Part shown: in pieces, positions 32,957 through 40,694 of the stretch
Numbering within the stretch: position 1 is the stretch's first letter
How the letters are laid out: every line of letters begins with the position of its first letter
Origin: Streptomyces sparsogenes
GTDB lineage: Bacteria > Actinomycetota > Actinomycetes > Streptomycetales > Streptomycetaceae
Assembly: GCF_001704635.1 (NCBI RefSeq)
Contig: NZ_MAXF01000159.1
Coordinates: forward strand, 1-61,549
Reading direction: 5' to 3'
DNA: 61,549 nt
Notes under the pieces: generated by a model
Database searches by the model: none
What the model was told of the DNA's origin: nothing
What the model saw: only the letters and a program-made list of their open reading frames with translations
Position numbers and translations under genes: made by a program

Positions 32957-34540
32957 CTATGGGGTGGCTGGGGTGAGGTGCCAGGTGCCGCTGGTTCGGG
33001 TGAGTCCGAGGTTGATCAGCCGGCGGAGGTTGAGGGCGGCGGCGCGGTGGTGGAGCCAGATGTTGTTGGCGATGACGCCGCGGTAGCGGACTCGACGGTT
33101 TCCCTTGGCGACCAGCCAGGCGATGGCGCGTTCGACCGGGGGCCGCCATCTGCGGTATTCGTCCTGCCAGGCGGGGTCGGTGGCCGCCTGGTGGCGGGCC
33201 GCGGACAGCAGTTCGCGCTGGGGGTGGACGTTGAGGGTGCGCCCGGTCTTGGACCTGGTGCAGCGCCCGCGCAGGGGACAGTTGGTGCACAGGTGCTTGA
33301 ACTGAGCGGTGCGGGCACCGTCGGCTTTGACCTGTCCGAGGTTGGCGGTGTGTCCGGCCGGGCAGGTCGCGGTGCCGGCCGCCAGGTCGATGTGGAAGTC
33401 GTCGATGGTGAAACCGCCGGGGACGGCCTGCCGCAGCGGCGGCGGCTTGATGACCGGGGTATGGCCGTCGGCCTGCAGGTGTGCACGCAGGTCGCCGGTG
33501 CCGTAGGCGGAATCGCCGAGCACGGTTAACCGCGTGTCCGGTTCCTCGTCGGCGAGCAGGCGGGTGGCGACGGCGGCCTCGTGGTTGTCGGAGCCGTGGC
33601 CGCTGGTGAGCGCGACGGCGGTGAACAGCCCGGTCTCCGGCTCGAAGGACGCATGTCCTTTGAAGCCGTCCTGGTGGCGGGTGCGGTTTTTGTGGATGTG
33701 GCGTGCGTCCGCATCGACGGTGGACACGGTCCGGTCCGCGACTGTGCGCCGGGCGATGCGCCAGCGTCCGTCACGCCCGTCGGAGTCTTCGGCCGGCTCC
33801 ACGTCCTGGCCCGCGACCAGGGCCAGCAGGCCCACCGCGTTCGCCGCCTTCTCGCCGAGTTCCCGCTCGGGCAGGTGTCCGAGCAGGTTGATCGCGTCGG
33901 TGACCAGCGCGTCGATCAGCGTGGCGCGTGCTTGCTCGTCGGCCCAGGCGATCCTCGGCTTGCCCGGGTCGGTGTAGTCGTGCGCGCGGCACCACTGCGC
34001 CGCCGTCTCCTCGCCTCCGGGGACCTCGCGGATCACCCGGCGGATCGCGGAGATGATCTGGGTGACGGTGTCCTGGGTGGCCACCGCGTCATCGAGGACG
34101 GTGGAGTCCAGTGCCCGGCGGTGCTTGCCCTTGAGGACACCGGTGGCCTTCACGACTTCACGCACGGCCTCAAAGACCCGGTTCGGGCGGGTGGAACGGC
34201 CCAGACGACGGCGGAAGTAGGCCAGGAGCGACGGGTCGAAGGCCATGTCGTTGAGGCCCAGCCCGCAGGCGGCCTTCCACCGCAGGTCGCAGCGCAGTTC
34301 CTGGACCGTCTCGAAGTCCGATAGCCCGTGCAGGGCCTGCAGGGTGATCGCAGCGGCCAGGATCTGCGGGGGCATGCTCGGCCGCCCGTTCGCCGATGGA
34401 TACATGTCCGCGAACATCTCCACCGGAAACAGCGCACCACGATGCTCGGCCAGGAACGCGAACACACTCCCCGCCGGAATCAACTCCCGGCAGGTCTCCC
34501 ACACATCCGGCCCGACCGTCTCTCCGGACCATTCACCCAT
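32957..34540 (-). CDS. IS1182-family DDE transposase
   Basis: About 527 residues. N-terminal DUF772-like part (FPVEMFADMYPSANGRPSMP, LSDFETVQELRCDLRWKAAC); catalytic DDE: LDSTVLDDAVATQDT, LTVLGDSAYGTGDL, and PPVERAIAWLVAKGNRRVRY with Glu. A Cys cluster CTNCPLRGRCTRSKTG lies before the last catalytic residue, as in this family. One TTA leucine codon (complement of 33527-33529) suggests bldA-dependent translation. ATG 34540 is chosen; the same frame remains open upstream through the end repeat and outside the IS, which is fortuitous. The gene appears complete and possibly active. Confidence 0.93.
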   Translation of the reverse strand: MGEWSGETVGPDVWETCRELIPAGSVFAFLAEHRGALFPVEMFADMYPSANGRPSMPPQILAAAITLQALHGLSDFETVQELRCDLRWKAACGLGLNDMAFDPSLLAYFRRRLGRSTRPNRVFEAVREVVKATGVLKGKHRRALDSTVLDDAVATQDTVTQIISAIRRVIREVPGGEETAAQWCRAHDYTDPGKPRIAWADEQARATLIDALVTDAINLLGHLPERELGEKAANAVGLLALVAGQDVEPAEDSDGRDGRWRIARRTVADRTVSTVDADARHIHKNRTRHQDGFKGHASFEPETGLFTAVALTSGHGSDNHEAAVATRLLADEEPDTRLTVLGDSAYGTGDLRAHLQADGHTPVIKPPPLRQAVPGGFTIDDFHIDLAAGTATCPAGHTANLGQVKADGARTAQFKHLCTNCPLRGRCTRSKTGRTLNVHPQRELLSAARHQAATDPAWQDEYRRWRPPVERAIAWLVAKGNRRVRYRGVIANNIWLHHRAAALNLRRLINLGLTRTSGTWHLTPATP

Positions 34541-34556
34541 CACCACAACAACGAGT

Positions 34557-34586
34557 CTGGCCCCGCCGCTCACACGGCGGGGCCAG
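34557..34586. terminator. Hairpin inside the IS right end, upstream of the transposase
   Basis: CTGGCCCCGCCG (34557-34568), loop CTCACA, and the perfect complement CGGCGGGGCCAG (34575-34586). It is placed between the IS end and the transposase start, so it should block transcription entering from outside and keep transposase low. Confidence 0.75.
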
Positions 34587-34591
34587 AACCC

Positions 34592-34614
34592 CAAGATCTT
34601 CATGAATCTTCTAG
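34592..34614 (-). repeat. IS right end: terminal inverted repeat plus CTAG target
   Basis: CAAGATCTTCATGAATCTT followed by CTAG, the complement of the left end apart from two positions. The repeat contains an ATG in frame with the transposase on the minus strand. Confidence 0.9.
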
Positions 34615-34680
34615 CCGGACCTCCACCCCGTGCGGCGGGGCCGTGACGCCCCCGGCGATGGCGCCGGGATGTACGTCTCC

Positions 34681-36243
34681 TCAGGGGGCCTGGCCGATGC
34701 CGGCCCCCGGTCCCAGGGGGAGGTCGAGGGCGTAGAAGATCCCCAGGACGGCCAGCCAGGACACGATGAACGGCAGCACGTAGACGGCCAGCCGGGACAT
34801 CAGCGTGCCCAGCCGCGCGTCCGGTTCGTAGCGGCGCAGGAGCGCGAGGGAGAGGAACAGGTAGGGGTTGAGCGGGGTGATGGTCTGGGTCGCGGAGTCG
34901 GCGATGCGGAAGGCGGCCAGGGTGAGCGCCGGGGAGAGGCCGATCAGCATGAACGTCGGCACGAAGACCGGCGCCATCAGGGACCACAGGGCCGAGCCGG
35001 ACGAGATCAGCAGGTTGAGGAGCGAGACGACGAGGACGAACAGCACCAGGGCGGTGAATCCGGTGAGCCCCGCCGACTTCAGCAGTTCCGCGCACCTCAC
35101 CGCGAGGAGGGTGCCGGCGTTCGACCAGGTGAAGGCGGCGATGAACTGGGCGATCACAAAGATGAGCACGATGTAGCCGGACATCGCGGTCACCGACTCG
35201 GCCATCATCCTGGGCACGTCGTCGCGGTGGGTGATGGTGCCGGCGGTGACTCCGTACACGACGCCCGCGATGAGGAAGGCGCAGAACAGCAGGGGCACGA
35301 CGCCGGTGAGCACGAGGGACGGGACGAGCGCCCCGCCCTCGCCCCTGAGCGGGCTGCCGGGGGCCAGCCAGGCCGCGAGCACGGCCACCGCGAACGCGGC
35401 GGTGGCGCCGGCGGAGAGGAGCAGCCCGCGCCGCTGACGCCGGCTGAGGCCGGTGTTCTCGTCCTCGGCCGCGGTGGCGCCGGTGGCGGGCGCGGGCAGC
35501 CTGGGCTCCAGGACCCGGGCGGTCAGGAATCCGCCGACGAGGGCCAGCACGACGCTGGAGGCGGCGGTGAAGAAGTAGTTGACGAGCAGGTGGGTCGGGG
35601 CCTCGTGTCCCATGGGCAGCACCTGCACGGCCTTCTCGGTGATACCGGAGTACAGGGCGTCCAGGGCGCCGACGCTGAAGCCCGCCGCGTAGCCCGCGCA
35701 CACGCAGGCGAAGCCGCCGATCAGGCCCGCGATCGGATTGCGCCCGGCCGCCTTGAAGGCCAGGGCGGCCAGTGGCGGGATGACCAGGATCGCCACGTCG
35801 CTCATCACATGGGCCTGGCAGGCGACGAAGGCGACCACGTACGGCAGCAGCCGGGCCGGGGTGCGGGCGATGGTCGCCTTGACCGCGGCCTCCAGCAGTC
35901 CGGTGCGTTCGGCCACGCCGACGGCCGTCATCATCAACAGGACGGTGCCCAGCGGCGGGAAGCCGGTGAAGTTGGTGAGCGCGTTCTCCAGCAGCCAGCG
36001 GATGCCTTCCCCGGTCAGCAGTCCCTTGACGGCGAGGGGTTGATCGGTGCCGGGCACGGTCACCGCGGCGTGCGCGGCGGCCAGCGCGGTGGAGACCACG
36101 GCGAGGAGCGCGAACAGCCCCCCGAAGAGGTAGAAGGGGTGGGGAAGCCGGTTGCCGAGCCGCTCCAGCGCGCCCATCAGGCGGCTCAGAAGGCCGTCGT
36201 CGGCGGCGGTGGGGGGCGGCGGCGCGGTAGTGGTGTCCTGCAC
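34681..36243 (-). CDS. AbgT-family transporter
   Basis: 520 residues, about 11-13 membrane segments. AbgT hallmarks: the start RLGNRLPHPFYLFGGLFALL, WLLENALTNFTGFPPLGTVL, VACQAHVMSDVAILVIPPLA, and late ISSGSALWSLMAPVFVPTFM and DSATQTITPLNPYL. The family imports p-aminobenzoyl-glutamate or exports sulfonamides as H+ antiporters. ATG start at 36243. It lies 77 bp behind an amidohydrolase on the same strand, which may cleave the imported amide. Confidence 0.94.
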   Translation of the reverse strand: MQDTTTAPPPPTAADDGLLSRLMGALERLGNRLPHPFYLFGGLFALLAVVSTALAAAHAAVTVPGTDQPLAVKGLLTGEGIRWLLENALTNFTGFPPLGTVLLMMTAVGVAERTGLLEAAVKATIARTPARLLPYVVAFVACQAHVMSDVAILVIPPLAALAFKAAGRNPIAGLIGGFACVCAGYAAGFSVGALDALYSGITEKAVQVLPMGHEAPTHLLVNYFFTAASSVVLALVGGFLTARVLEPRLPAPATGATAAEDENTGLSRRQRRGLLLSAGATAAFAVAVLAAWLAPGSPLRGEGGALVPSLVLTGVVPLLFCAFLIAGVVYGVTAGTITHRDDVPRMMAESVTAMSGYIVLIFVIAQFIAAFTWSNAGTLLAVRCAELLKSAGLTGFTALVLFVLVVSLLNLLISSGSALWSLMAPVFVPTFMLIGLSPALTLAAFRIADSATQTITPLNPYLFLSLALLRRYEPDARLGTLMSRLAVYVLPFIVSWLAVLGIFYALDLPLGPGAGIGQAP

Positions 36244-36320
36244 AGCGACTGCCTTTCGGATAACGGGAGGTGGGGCATGGCCGATGGGTACTCCGGGTCG
36301 GCGAGGACGTCGGGGCGGTG

Positions 36321-37556
36321 TCAGAGGGCGAGCGAGTTCTTCCGTACGACGCCCTGCTGGATCACACAGCGCACCTGGGCGGGGTCGCCGAGGAGCGAGA
36401 TGTCGGCGAGCGGGTCGCCGTCGCAGATCACGATGTCCGCGGCCTTGCCCGCCCGGAGGGTGCCGACGCGGTCGTCGAGTCCGAGCAGTTGTGCGGCGAC
36501 CCGGGTGCCGGCCCCGATCGCGTCCATGGGGGACATGCCGAGCGAGACCAGGTGGGCCAGCTCCCGCAGGTTCCGCCCGTGCGGACAGACGCCCGAGTCG
36601 GTGCCCATCGCGATCCGCAGCCCGTCCGCGATGGCGGCGGAGATGTTCTCCTTGGTGATCCCTGACCAGCGGACCTTCTTCTCGTAGTGGTAGGGCGCCA
36701 TCGTGGCCTTGTCGATGCCGTCGAAGACGGTCGACAGGGTGGGCACGACGAACGTGCCCCGCTCCCGGGCCAGTTCGCGGGCCCGGGAGTCGAGGCCGTA
36801 GCCGTGCTCGATGCTGGTGACACCGCCCCGGATCGCGTTCAGTATCCCCGCGGTCCCCTGCGCGTGAGCGGCCACCGGGCGCCCCCCGTGCCGCCGTGCC
36901 TCGTCGACGACGGCGCGGATCTCCTCCTCCGTCAGGCCCTCGTCCTCGGGCTGGTCGTGCGGGGAGCCCATGCCGCCGGTGGCGCAGAGCTTGATGACGT
37001 CGGCCCCGTCGCGCAGCAGCCGGCGTACGGCCTTGCGCACCTCGTCCGTGGTGTCGGCGATCTCCCCCACACCGCCGCTGAGGTCAATGCCGGAGGGGGT
37101 GGTGAAGTCGGCGTGTCCGCCGGTGTGGCCGATGATCCGCACCGCGGTGTGCACCCGGGGGCCCTCGATGAGGCCCTCGGCCACCGCCTTGCGGTATCCG
37201 GACGGCAGGCCGCCCAGGTCGCGTGCGGTGGTGACGCCCGCGTACAGGGTGCGGCGCAGCCGCTCGGCGGTGCGGAAGGTCTCCACCGTGGGGTCGGCGG
37301 AGATCCGCGTGCCGAGTTCCCTGGGGTTCTCGAAGCCGAAGTGGACGTGGCAGTCGATGAAGCCCGGCAGGACGGTGCGGCCCGCGGCGTCCACGACGGT
37401 GTACGCGAGGCCGGTGTCCGGGGCGTCCGCCGCGGGGCCCGCGTAGGCGATGTCCCCCTGCTCGTCCGTGAGGACGACGGCGTCGGACACGGGTTCGGCC
37501 CCGGTTCCGTCGATGAGGCGGGCGCCGGTGATCTTCAGAGGCGTGGTGGGGGTCAT
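36321..37556 (-). CDS. Amidohydrolase (imidazolonepropionase/prolidase-like)
   Basis: 411 residues. Metal ligands: PGFIDCHVHFGFENP near residue 68, the carboxylated Lys region GADVIKLCATGGMGSP (about 185), GRPVAAHAQGTAGI and TSIEHGYGLD (His pair), and GTDSGVCPHG (Asp). It matches the group of Xaa-Pro/Xaa-Arg dipeptidase-like amidohydrolases. With the AbgT transporter next to it, the pair could import and cut an acyl-amino-acid or folate fragment (inference). Divergent from the double-length Lrp gene. Confidence 0.93.
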   Translation of the reverse strand: MTPTTPLKITGARLIDGTGAEPVSDAVVLTDEQGDIAYAGPAADAPDTGLAYTVVDAAGRTVLPGFIDCHVHFGFENPRELGTRISADPTVETFRTAERLRRTLYAGVTTARDLGGLPSGYRKAVAEGLIEGPRVHTAVRIIGHTGGHADFTTPSGIDLSGGVGEIADTTDEVRKAVRRLLRDGADVIKLCATGGMGSPHDQPEDEGLTEEEIRAVVDEARRHGGRPVAAHAQGTAGILNAIRGGVTSIEHGYGLDSRARELARERGTFVVPTLSTVFDGIDKATMAPYHYEKKVRWSGITKENISAAIADGLRIAMGTDSGVCPHGRNLRELAHLVSLGMSPMDAIGAGTRVAAQLLGLDDRVGTLRAGKAADIVICDGDPLADISLLGDPAQVRCVIQQGVVRKNSLAL

Positions 37557-37640
37557 GGGTGCGGTGCTCCTGGGGTGCCGGTGCGTACGGGGCGGCTGTG
37601 CGACAGCCGGGTCGGGACAAGAGGATCGGCACCGCGTCAG

Positions 37641-37670
37641 TGAAAGCCGTAGAATCGCAGGAATCTTTCA
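37641..37670. promoter_or_regulatory. Inverted repeat TGAAAG-N18-CTTTCA
   Basis: TGAAAG (37641-37646) and CTTTCA (37665-37670) flank a pair of GAATC direct repeats, in the divergent promoter between the amidohydrolase and Lrp genes. The size and symmetry suit an Lrp/AsnC dimer-of-dimers site. Confidence 0.5.
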
Positions 37671-37685
37671 GCGGAGGGGTCACTG

Positions 37686-38750
37686 GTGCAGGATCAGGGC
37701 AGGGAGGGGCGGGACGAGCCCCAGGCCCCCGTCGTCCTCGACGAGCTGGACCTGATGATCGTGAACGCCCTGCAGCTCCGGCCGCGGGCACCGTGGCGCC
37801 TGGTCGGCCAGGCGCTCGGGATCGACGCGGTCACCGCGGCCCGCCGCTGGAAACGGCTCAGCGACTCGGGGGCCGCCTGGGTCGACGGCTATCTGAGCCC
37901 CGCCGACGAGGGCAGGGTGCTGGCCCAGGTCGAGGTGGTCACCGAAGCGGCACGGACCGCCGAGGTCGCCCGGCATCTGGTGTACGACCCGCAGGCGATG
38001 AGCGTGAAGCAGACCTCAGGCGCCCGGGACCTCCTGGTCATCGCCTGGGCCCACAGCCTGGACGGGATCTTCGGTTACGTCGGTGAGCGGATCGCGCGGC
38101 TCCCGGGGGTGCGCTCCACCCGTACGCATGTCATCACCGCCGCGCCGTTCGAAGGCAGCCAGTGGCGGCTGCGCTGCCTCGACGCCGGTCAGCGGGCCGT
38201 CCTCGGGGCGGCCGCGCCCGCCGCCCGCAACGTCCCCGACGAGCCCCTGCGCCCCGGCGACCGGGAACTGGCCGTCGTGCTCGGCGAGGACGGGCGGATG
38301 CCGCTGAACCAGCTGGCCGAGCGCATCGGCACGAGTGTCGCGACGGCCCGGCGCCGACTGGACCGGCTGATCTCCGGCCGGCATGTGGTGTTGCGGTGCA
38401 ACCTGGCCCGGCCGCTGACCGGCTTTCCGGTCTCGGCGGTGTACTTCGCCTCCGTCCCGGCCGGCCATCTGGACGCCGCGGCGGCCTCGCTGCGGACACT
38501 GCCCGAGTTGCGGCTGTGCACGGTCACCGCGGGACCGCACAATCTGATCCTCGACGTGTGGCTGCGCGGCATCCACGACGTGCACCGCCTGGAGGCCCAC
38601 TTGGAGCAGCAGCTGGTCCGCGTCGGTTTCCGCGTCGAGGACCGGGCGGTGGTGCTGCGTACGGAGAAGAACGTCGGCCGGGTCCTGGACGGCCGCGGCC
38701 ACAGCGTCGCCACCGTGCCGATGGCCCTGCCCGGCCCGGGTCAGGGCTGA
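37686..38750 (+). CDS. Double-module Lrp/AsnC-family regulator
   Basis: 354 residues, twice the usual size. Module one (about 15-155): LDELDLMIVNALQLRPRAPW HTH and RAM part RDLLVIAWAHSLDGIFGYVG. Module two (about 185-335): HTH EDGRMPLNQLAERIGTSVAT and RAM part PHNLILDVWLRGIHDVHRLE. Such fused pairs act as pseudo-dimers. It is divergent from the AbgT/amidohydrolase pair and probably regulates it. GTG start with GGAGGGG upstream. Its last codons overlap the TetR gene on the other strand by 10 bp. Confidence 0.92.
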   Translation: MQDQGREGRDEPQAPVVLDELDLMIVNALQLRPRAPWRLVGQALGIDAVTAARRWKRLSDSGAAWVDGYLSPADEGRVLAQVEVVTEAARTAEVARHLVYDPQAMSVKQTSGARDLLVIAWAHSLDGIFGYVGERIARLPGVRSTRTHVITAAPFEGSQWRLRCLDAGQRAVLGAAAPAARNVPDEPLRPGDRELAVVLGEDGRMPLNQLAERIGTSVATARRRLDRLISGRHVVLRCNLARPLTGFPVSAVYFASVPAGHLDAAAASLRTLPELRLCTVTAGPHNLILDVWLRGIHDVHRLEAHLEQQLVRVGFRVEDRAVVLRTEKNVGRVLDGRGHSVATVPMALPGPGQG

Positions 38751-39409
38751 TCGGCGCCCGGGATCCGCGCGGGCGGTGTGCGGGGAGGGCCGGGCAGCGG
38801 CGCCTGGCGCGGGTGGGCGCGGAGGCCGTCGAGGATGATCGCCAGATAGCGCCGCCACGTCTCGGAGGGGTGTTCGGCGGGCAGGGCCATGACGGCGTCG
38901 ATCATCGCGGCGATCGGTGCGATGTCGGCCTCGGTGACGCCGTCGCGCAGCGCGCCCTGGGTACGGGCCCGCGCCACCAGATGCTCGCAGTGTGAGGTGA
39001 TCTCCCGCCGCGCTCGGGTGAGGGCGGCGCCTTCGAGGGTGCCGTGGCGCATCAGTTCGCGCAGCCCGCGGTTGTGCGCGGCCCGCGCCAGGGCGCGCTC
39101 GAGGAAGCCGGCCAGGGCGGCGAAGGCGTCGTCCTCGGCCCGGGCCTCCCGCGCCATCGCCGCGATCTCGTCGAGCTCTTCGCCGAAGACGGCCTCCGCG
39201 AGCGTCTGCTTGTCGGGGTATTTGCGGTAGACGGTGCCGACTCCGAGGCCGGCGTGGTGCGCGACGTCGTTGAGCGTGGCCTGAAGGCCGCGCGCGGCGA
39301 AGACCTCGCGCCCGGCCTGGAGAATGCGCCGCCGGTTGAGCTCGGCGTCCCGCCGCAGCGGGCGCGCCCCCGGCGCGGCGGATTCCTCGCCTTCCGTCCG
39401 CCTGCCCAT
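38741..39409 (-). CDS. TetR-family transcriptional regulator
   Basis: 222 residues. HTH: NRRRILQAGREVFAARGLQA then LNDVAHHAGLGVGTVYRKYP; the C-terminal domain is of the SACE/AcrR-like TetR_C type. It is divergent from the SDR gene, with two matching operators in the 169-bp gap. Ends convergently with the Lrp gene (10-bp overlap). Confidence 0.93.
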   Translation of the reverse strand: MGRRTEGEESAAPGARPLRRDAELNRRRILQAGREVFAARGLQATLNDVAHHAGLGVGTVYRKYPDKQTLAEAVFGEELDEIAAMAREARAEDDAFAALAGFLERALARAAHNRGLRELMRHGTLEGAALTRARREITSHCEHLVARARTQGALRDGVTEADIAPIAAMIDAVMALPAEHPSETWRRYLAIILDGLRAHPRQAPLPGPPRTPPARIPGADQP

Positions 39410-39452
39410 GAACGACCCCTCTCCGCCCGCGTGGCCTTAACCGGCCATCAAC

Positions 39453-39512
39453 CGGATACAGCATATCCGCTTCCGTGGTACGGTCCCCCGCATAAGCGGA
39501 TACGAGATATCC
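39453..39512. promoter_or_regulatory. Twin operators GGATA-N5-TATCC
   Basis: Site one CGGATACAGCATATCCG (39453-39469) and site two GGATACGAGATATCC (39498-39512), 44 bp apart, same symmetry and 5-bp centre. Another CGGATA-less half CAACCGG and AGCGGG border them. These are the likely TetR sites for the TetR/SDR divergent promoter. Confidence 0.8.
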
Positions 39513-39578
39513 ACATAGCGGGTCGCCGGCGTCGGACCGTACGTCCGTCGCACGGACCCGAGGAAAGGAGGACCAGGG

Positions 39579-40421
39579 ATGCGGACCGTGGTCATCACGG
39601 GAGGAACCGACGGGCTCGGCAAGGGGCTCGCCCTGCACTACCTGCACCAAGGAGCGCGGGTACTCGCCGTGGGCAGCACTCCGGAGAAGGGCGAGGCGCT
39701 GCTCGCCGAGGCGGCGGCCCTCTCGGCCCTCGACCGTGTCACCTTCCTGCGGGCCGACCTGACCTCGGTCGCGGCGGCCGAGGAGCTCGTCACCACGATC
39801 AAGGGCACCTGCCGCTCGGTGGACCAGCTCGTCCTGTGCGCCCAGCGGTACCGGCTGTTCGGCCCCCGGACCGTCACCCCCGAGGGATTCGAGCACAGCT
39901 TCGCTCTCGCCTATCTGAGCCGATACGTCCTGAGCCACGGCCTCCGCGAGGTACTGGAGCCCGCGCCGCGACCGGTCGTCATGAACGTCGGCACTCCCGG
40001 CGTGCCCCTGGGGCGTATCCACTGGGAGGACCCGCAACTGACGCGGCGCTACAGCGGCACCAAGGCCACCTTGCAGTCGTTCCGCGCCAATGACCTGCTC
40101 GGCGTGGCCTTCGCCGCCCTGCGCCCCGACACCCGGATCCGCTACATCGGCTACAACCCCGGCGTGGTGGCGACCGGCATGCCCGACCACCTTCCCCGAC
40201 CGCTGCGCTCCCTCACCAAGGCCTCCTTCGCCGTGCTCGCCACCACCGTGGCCAAGGCCGTCACCCCCATGGCCCACCTCCTGGACGAACCGCCGGGGGA
40301 AAACTTCAGCGCCTACCGCACCACACGCCGGCTCCCCCTGAAGGGAAAGGCCTTCGACCAGGGCGCGGCGCTGCGCCTGCACGCCCTGACCCAGGACCTG
40401 GTGCTCCGGCGGAGAGCGTAG
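39579..40421 (+). CDS. Short-chain dehydrogenase/reductase, atypical
   Basis: 280 residues. Cofactor loop VVITGGTDGLGKGLAL; DLTS at strand four; active-site Tyr-x3-Lys in RRYSGTKATL. The usual NNAG strand is replaced by LVLCAQRYRL, seen in retinol-dehydrogenase/WW-oxidoreductase-like SDRs. It reduces or oxidises a carbonyl/alcohol with NAD(P). Very good ribosome site AAAGGAGGACCAGGG before the ATG. Regulated by the divergent TetR. Confidence 0.9.
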   Translation: MRTVVITGGTDGLGKGLALHYLHQGARVLAVGSTPEKGEALLAEAAALSALDRVTFLRADLTSVAAAEELVTTIKGTCRSVDQLVLCAQRYRLFGPRTVTPEGFEHSFALAYLSRYVLSHGLREVLEPAPRPVVMNVGTPGVPLGRIHWEDPQLTRRYSGTKATLQSFRANDLLGVAFAALRPDTRIRYIGYNPGVVATGMPDHLPRPLRSLTKASFAVLATTVAKAVTPMAHLLDEPPGENFSAYRTTRRLPLKGKAFDQGAALRLHALTQDLVLRRRA

Positions 40422-40595
40422 TCGCCACGGAAACGCGGTCGCCGCCCGTCGACGACCCCGCTCACACAACGTCACGGTTCGGCCACTTCGTGAGCCGCAT
40501 ACCGGCGCCAAGCAGACATTTATCCGCGCCACATCGCCATCCGTTACCTCGGATTAACGCCGAACCATTGACAACTTATTCAGCCATCGAGAACT

Positions 40596-40613
40596 CTGCA
40601 TGATGTTATGCAG
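40596..40613. promoter_or_regulatory. Inverted repeat CTGCAT-GATGTT-ATGCAG
   Basis: Six-bp perfect arms, about 80 bp upstream of the NCS1 permease, in the AT-richest part of a 273-bp gap (40422-40694); TTGACA at 40569 could be a -35 element. The cognate regulator is not adjacent. The remainder of the gap shows no gene. Confidence 0.55.
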
Positions 40614-40694
40614 TCGATGCGCACGGGACACCGCGATGTTCGGGGGGCCCGTGGCTCGGCGCACGCACGGTGAGCAGCAGAGGCTGGTGAAGTG

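Larger units (their letters stand above)
32895..34610 (-). mobile_element. IS1182-like insertion sequence, 1716 bp, with CTAG target duplication
   Basis: Ends are 19-bp inverted repeats matching at 17 positions: AAGGCTCATGAAGATCTTG on the left (32895-32913) and the reverse complement of AAGATTCATGAAGATCTTG on the right (34592-34610). CTAG flanks both ends (32891-32894 and 34611-34614), consistent with a 4-bp target duplication. One transposase gene fills it on the minus strand, and strong hairpins lie just inside both ends. The left CTAG supplies the TAG stop of the IclR gene. The assignment to the IS1182 family rests on transposase sequence and size. Confidence 0.9.

Noticed and set aside
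34541..35701. Upstream extension of the transposase frame beyond the IS end
   Set aside because: It crosses the terminal repeat into the AbgT gene in another frame; only accidental absence of stops.
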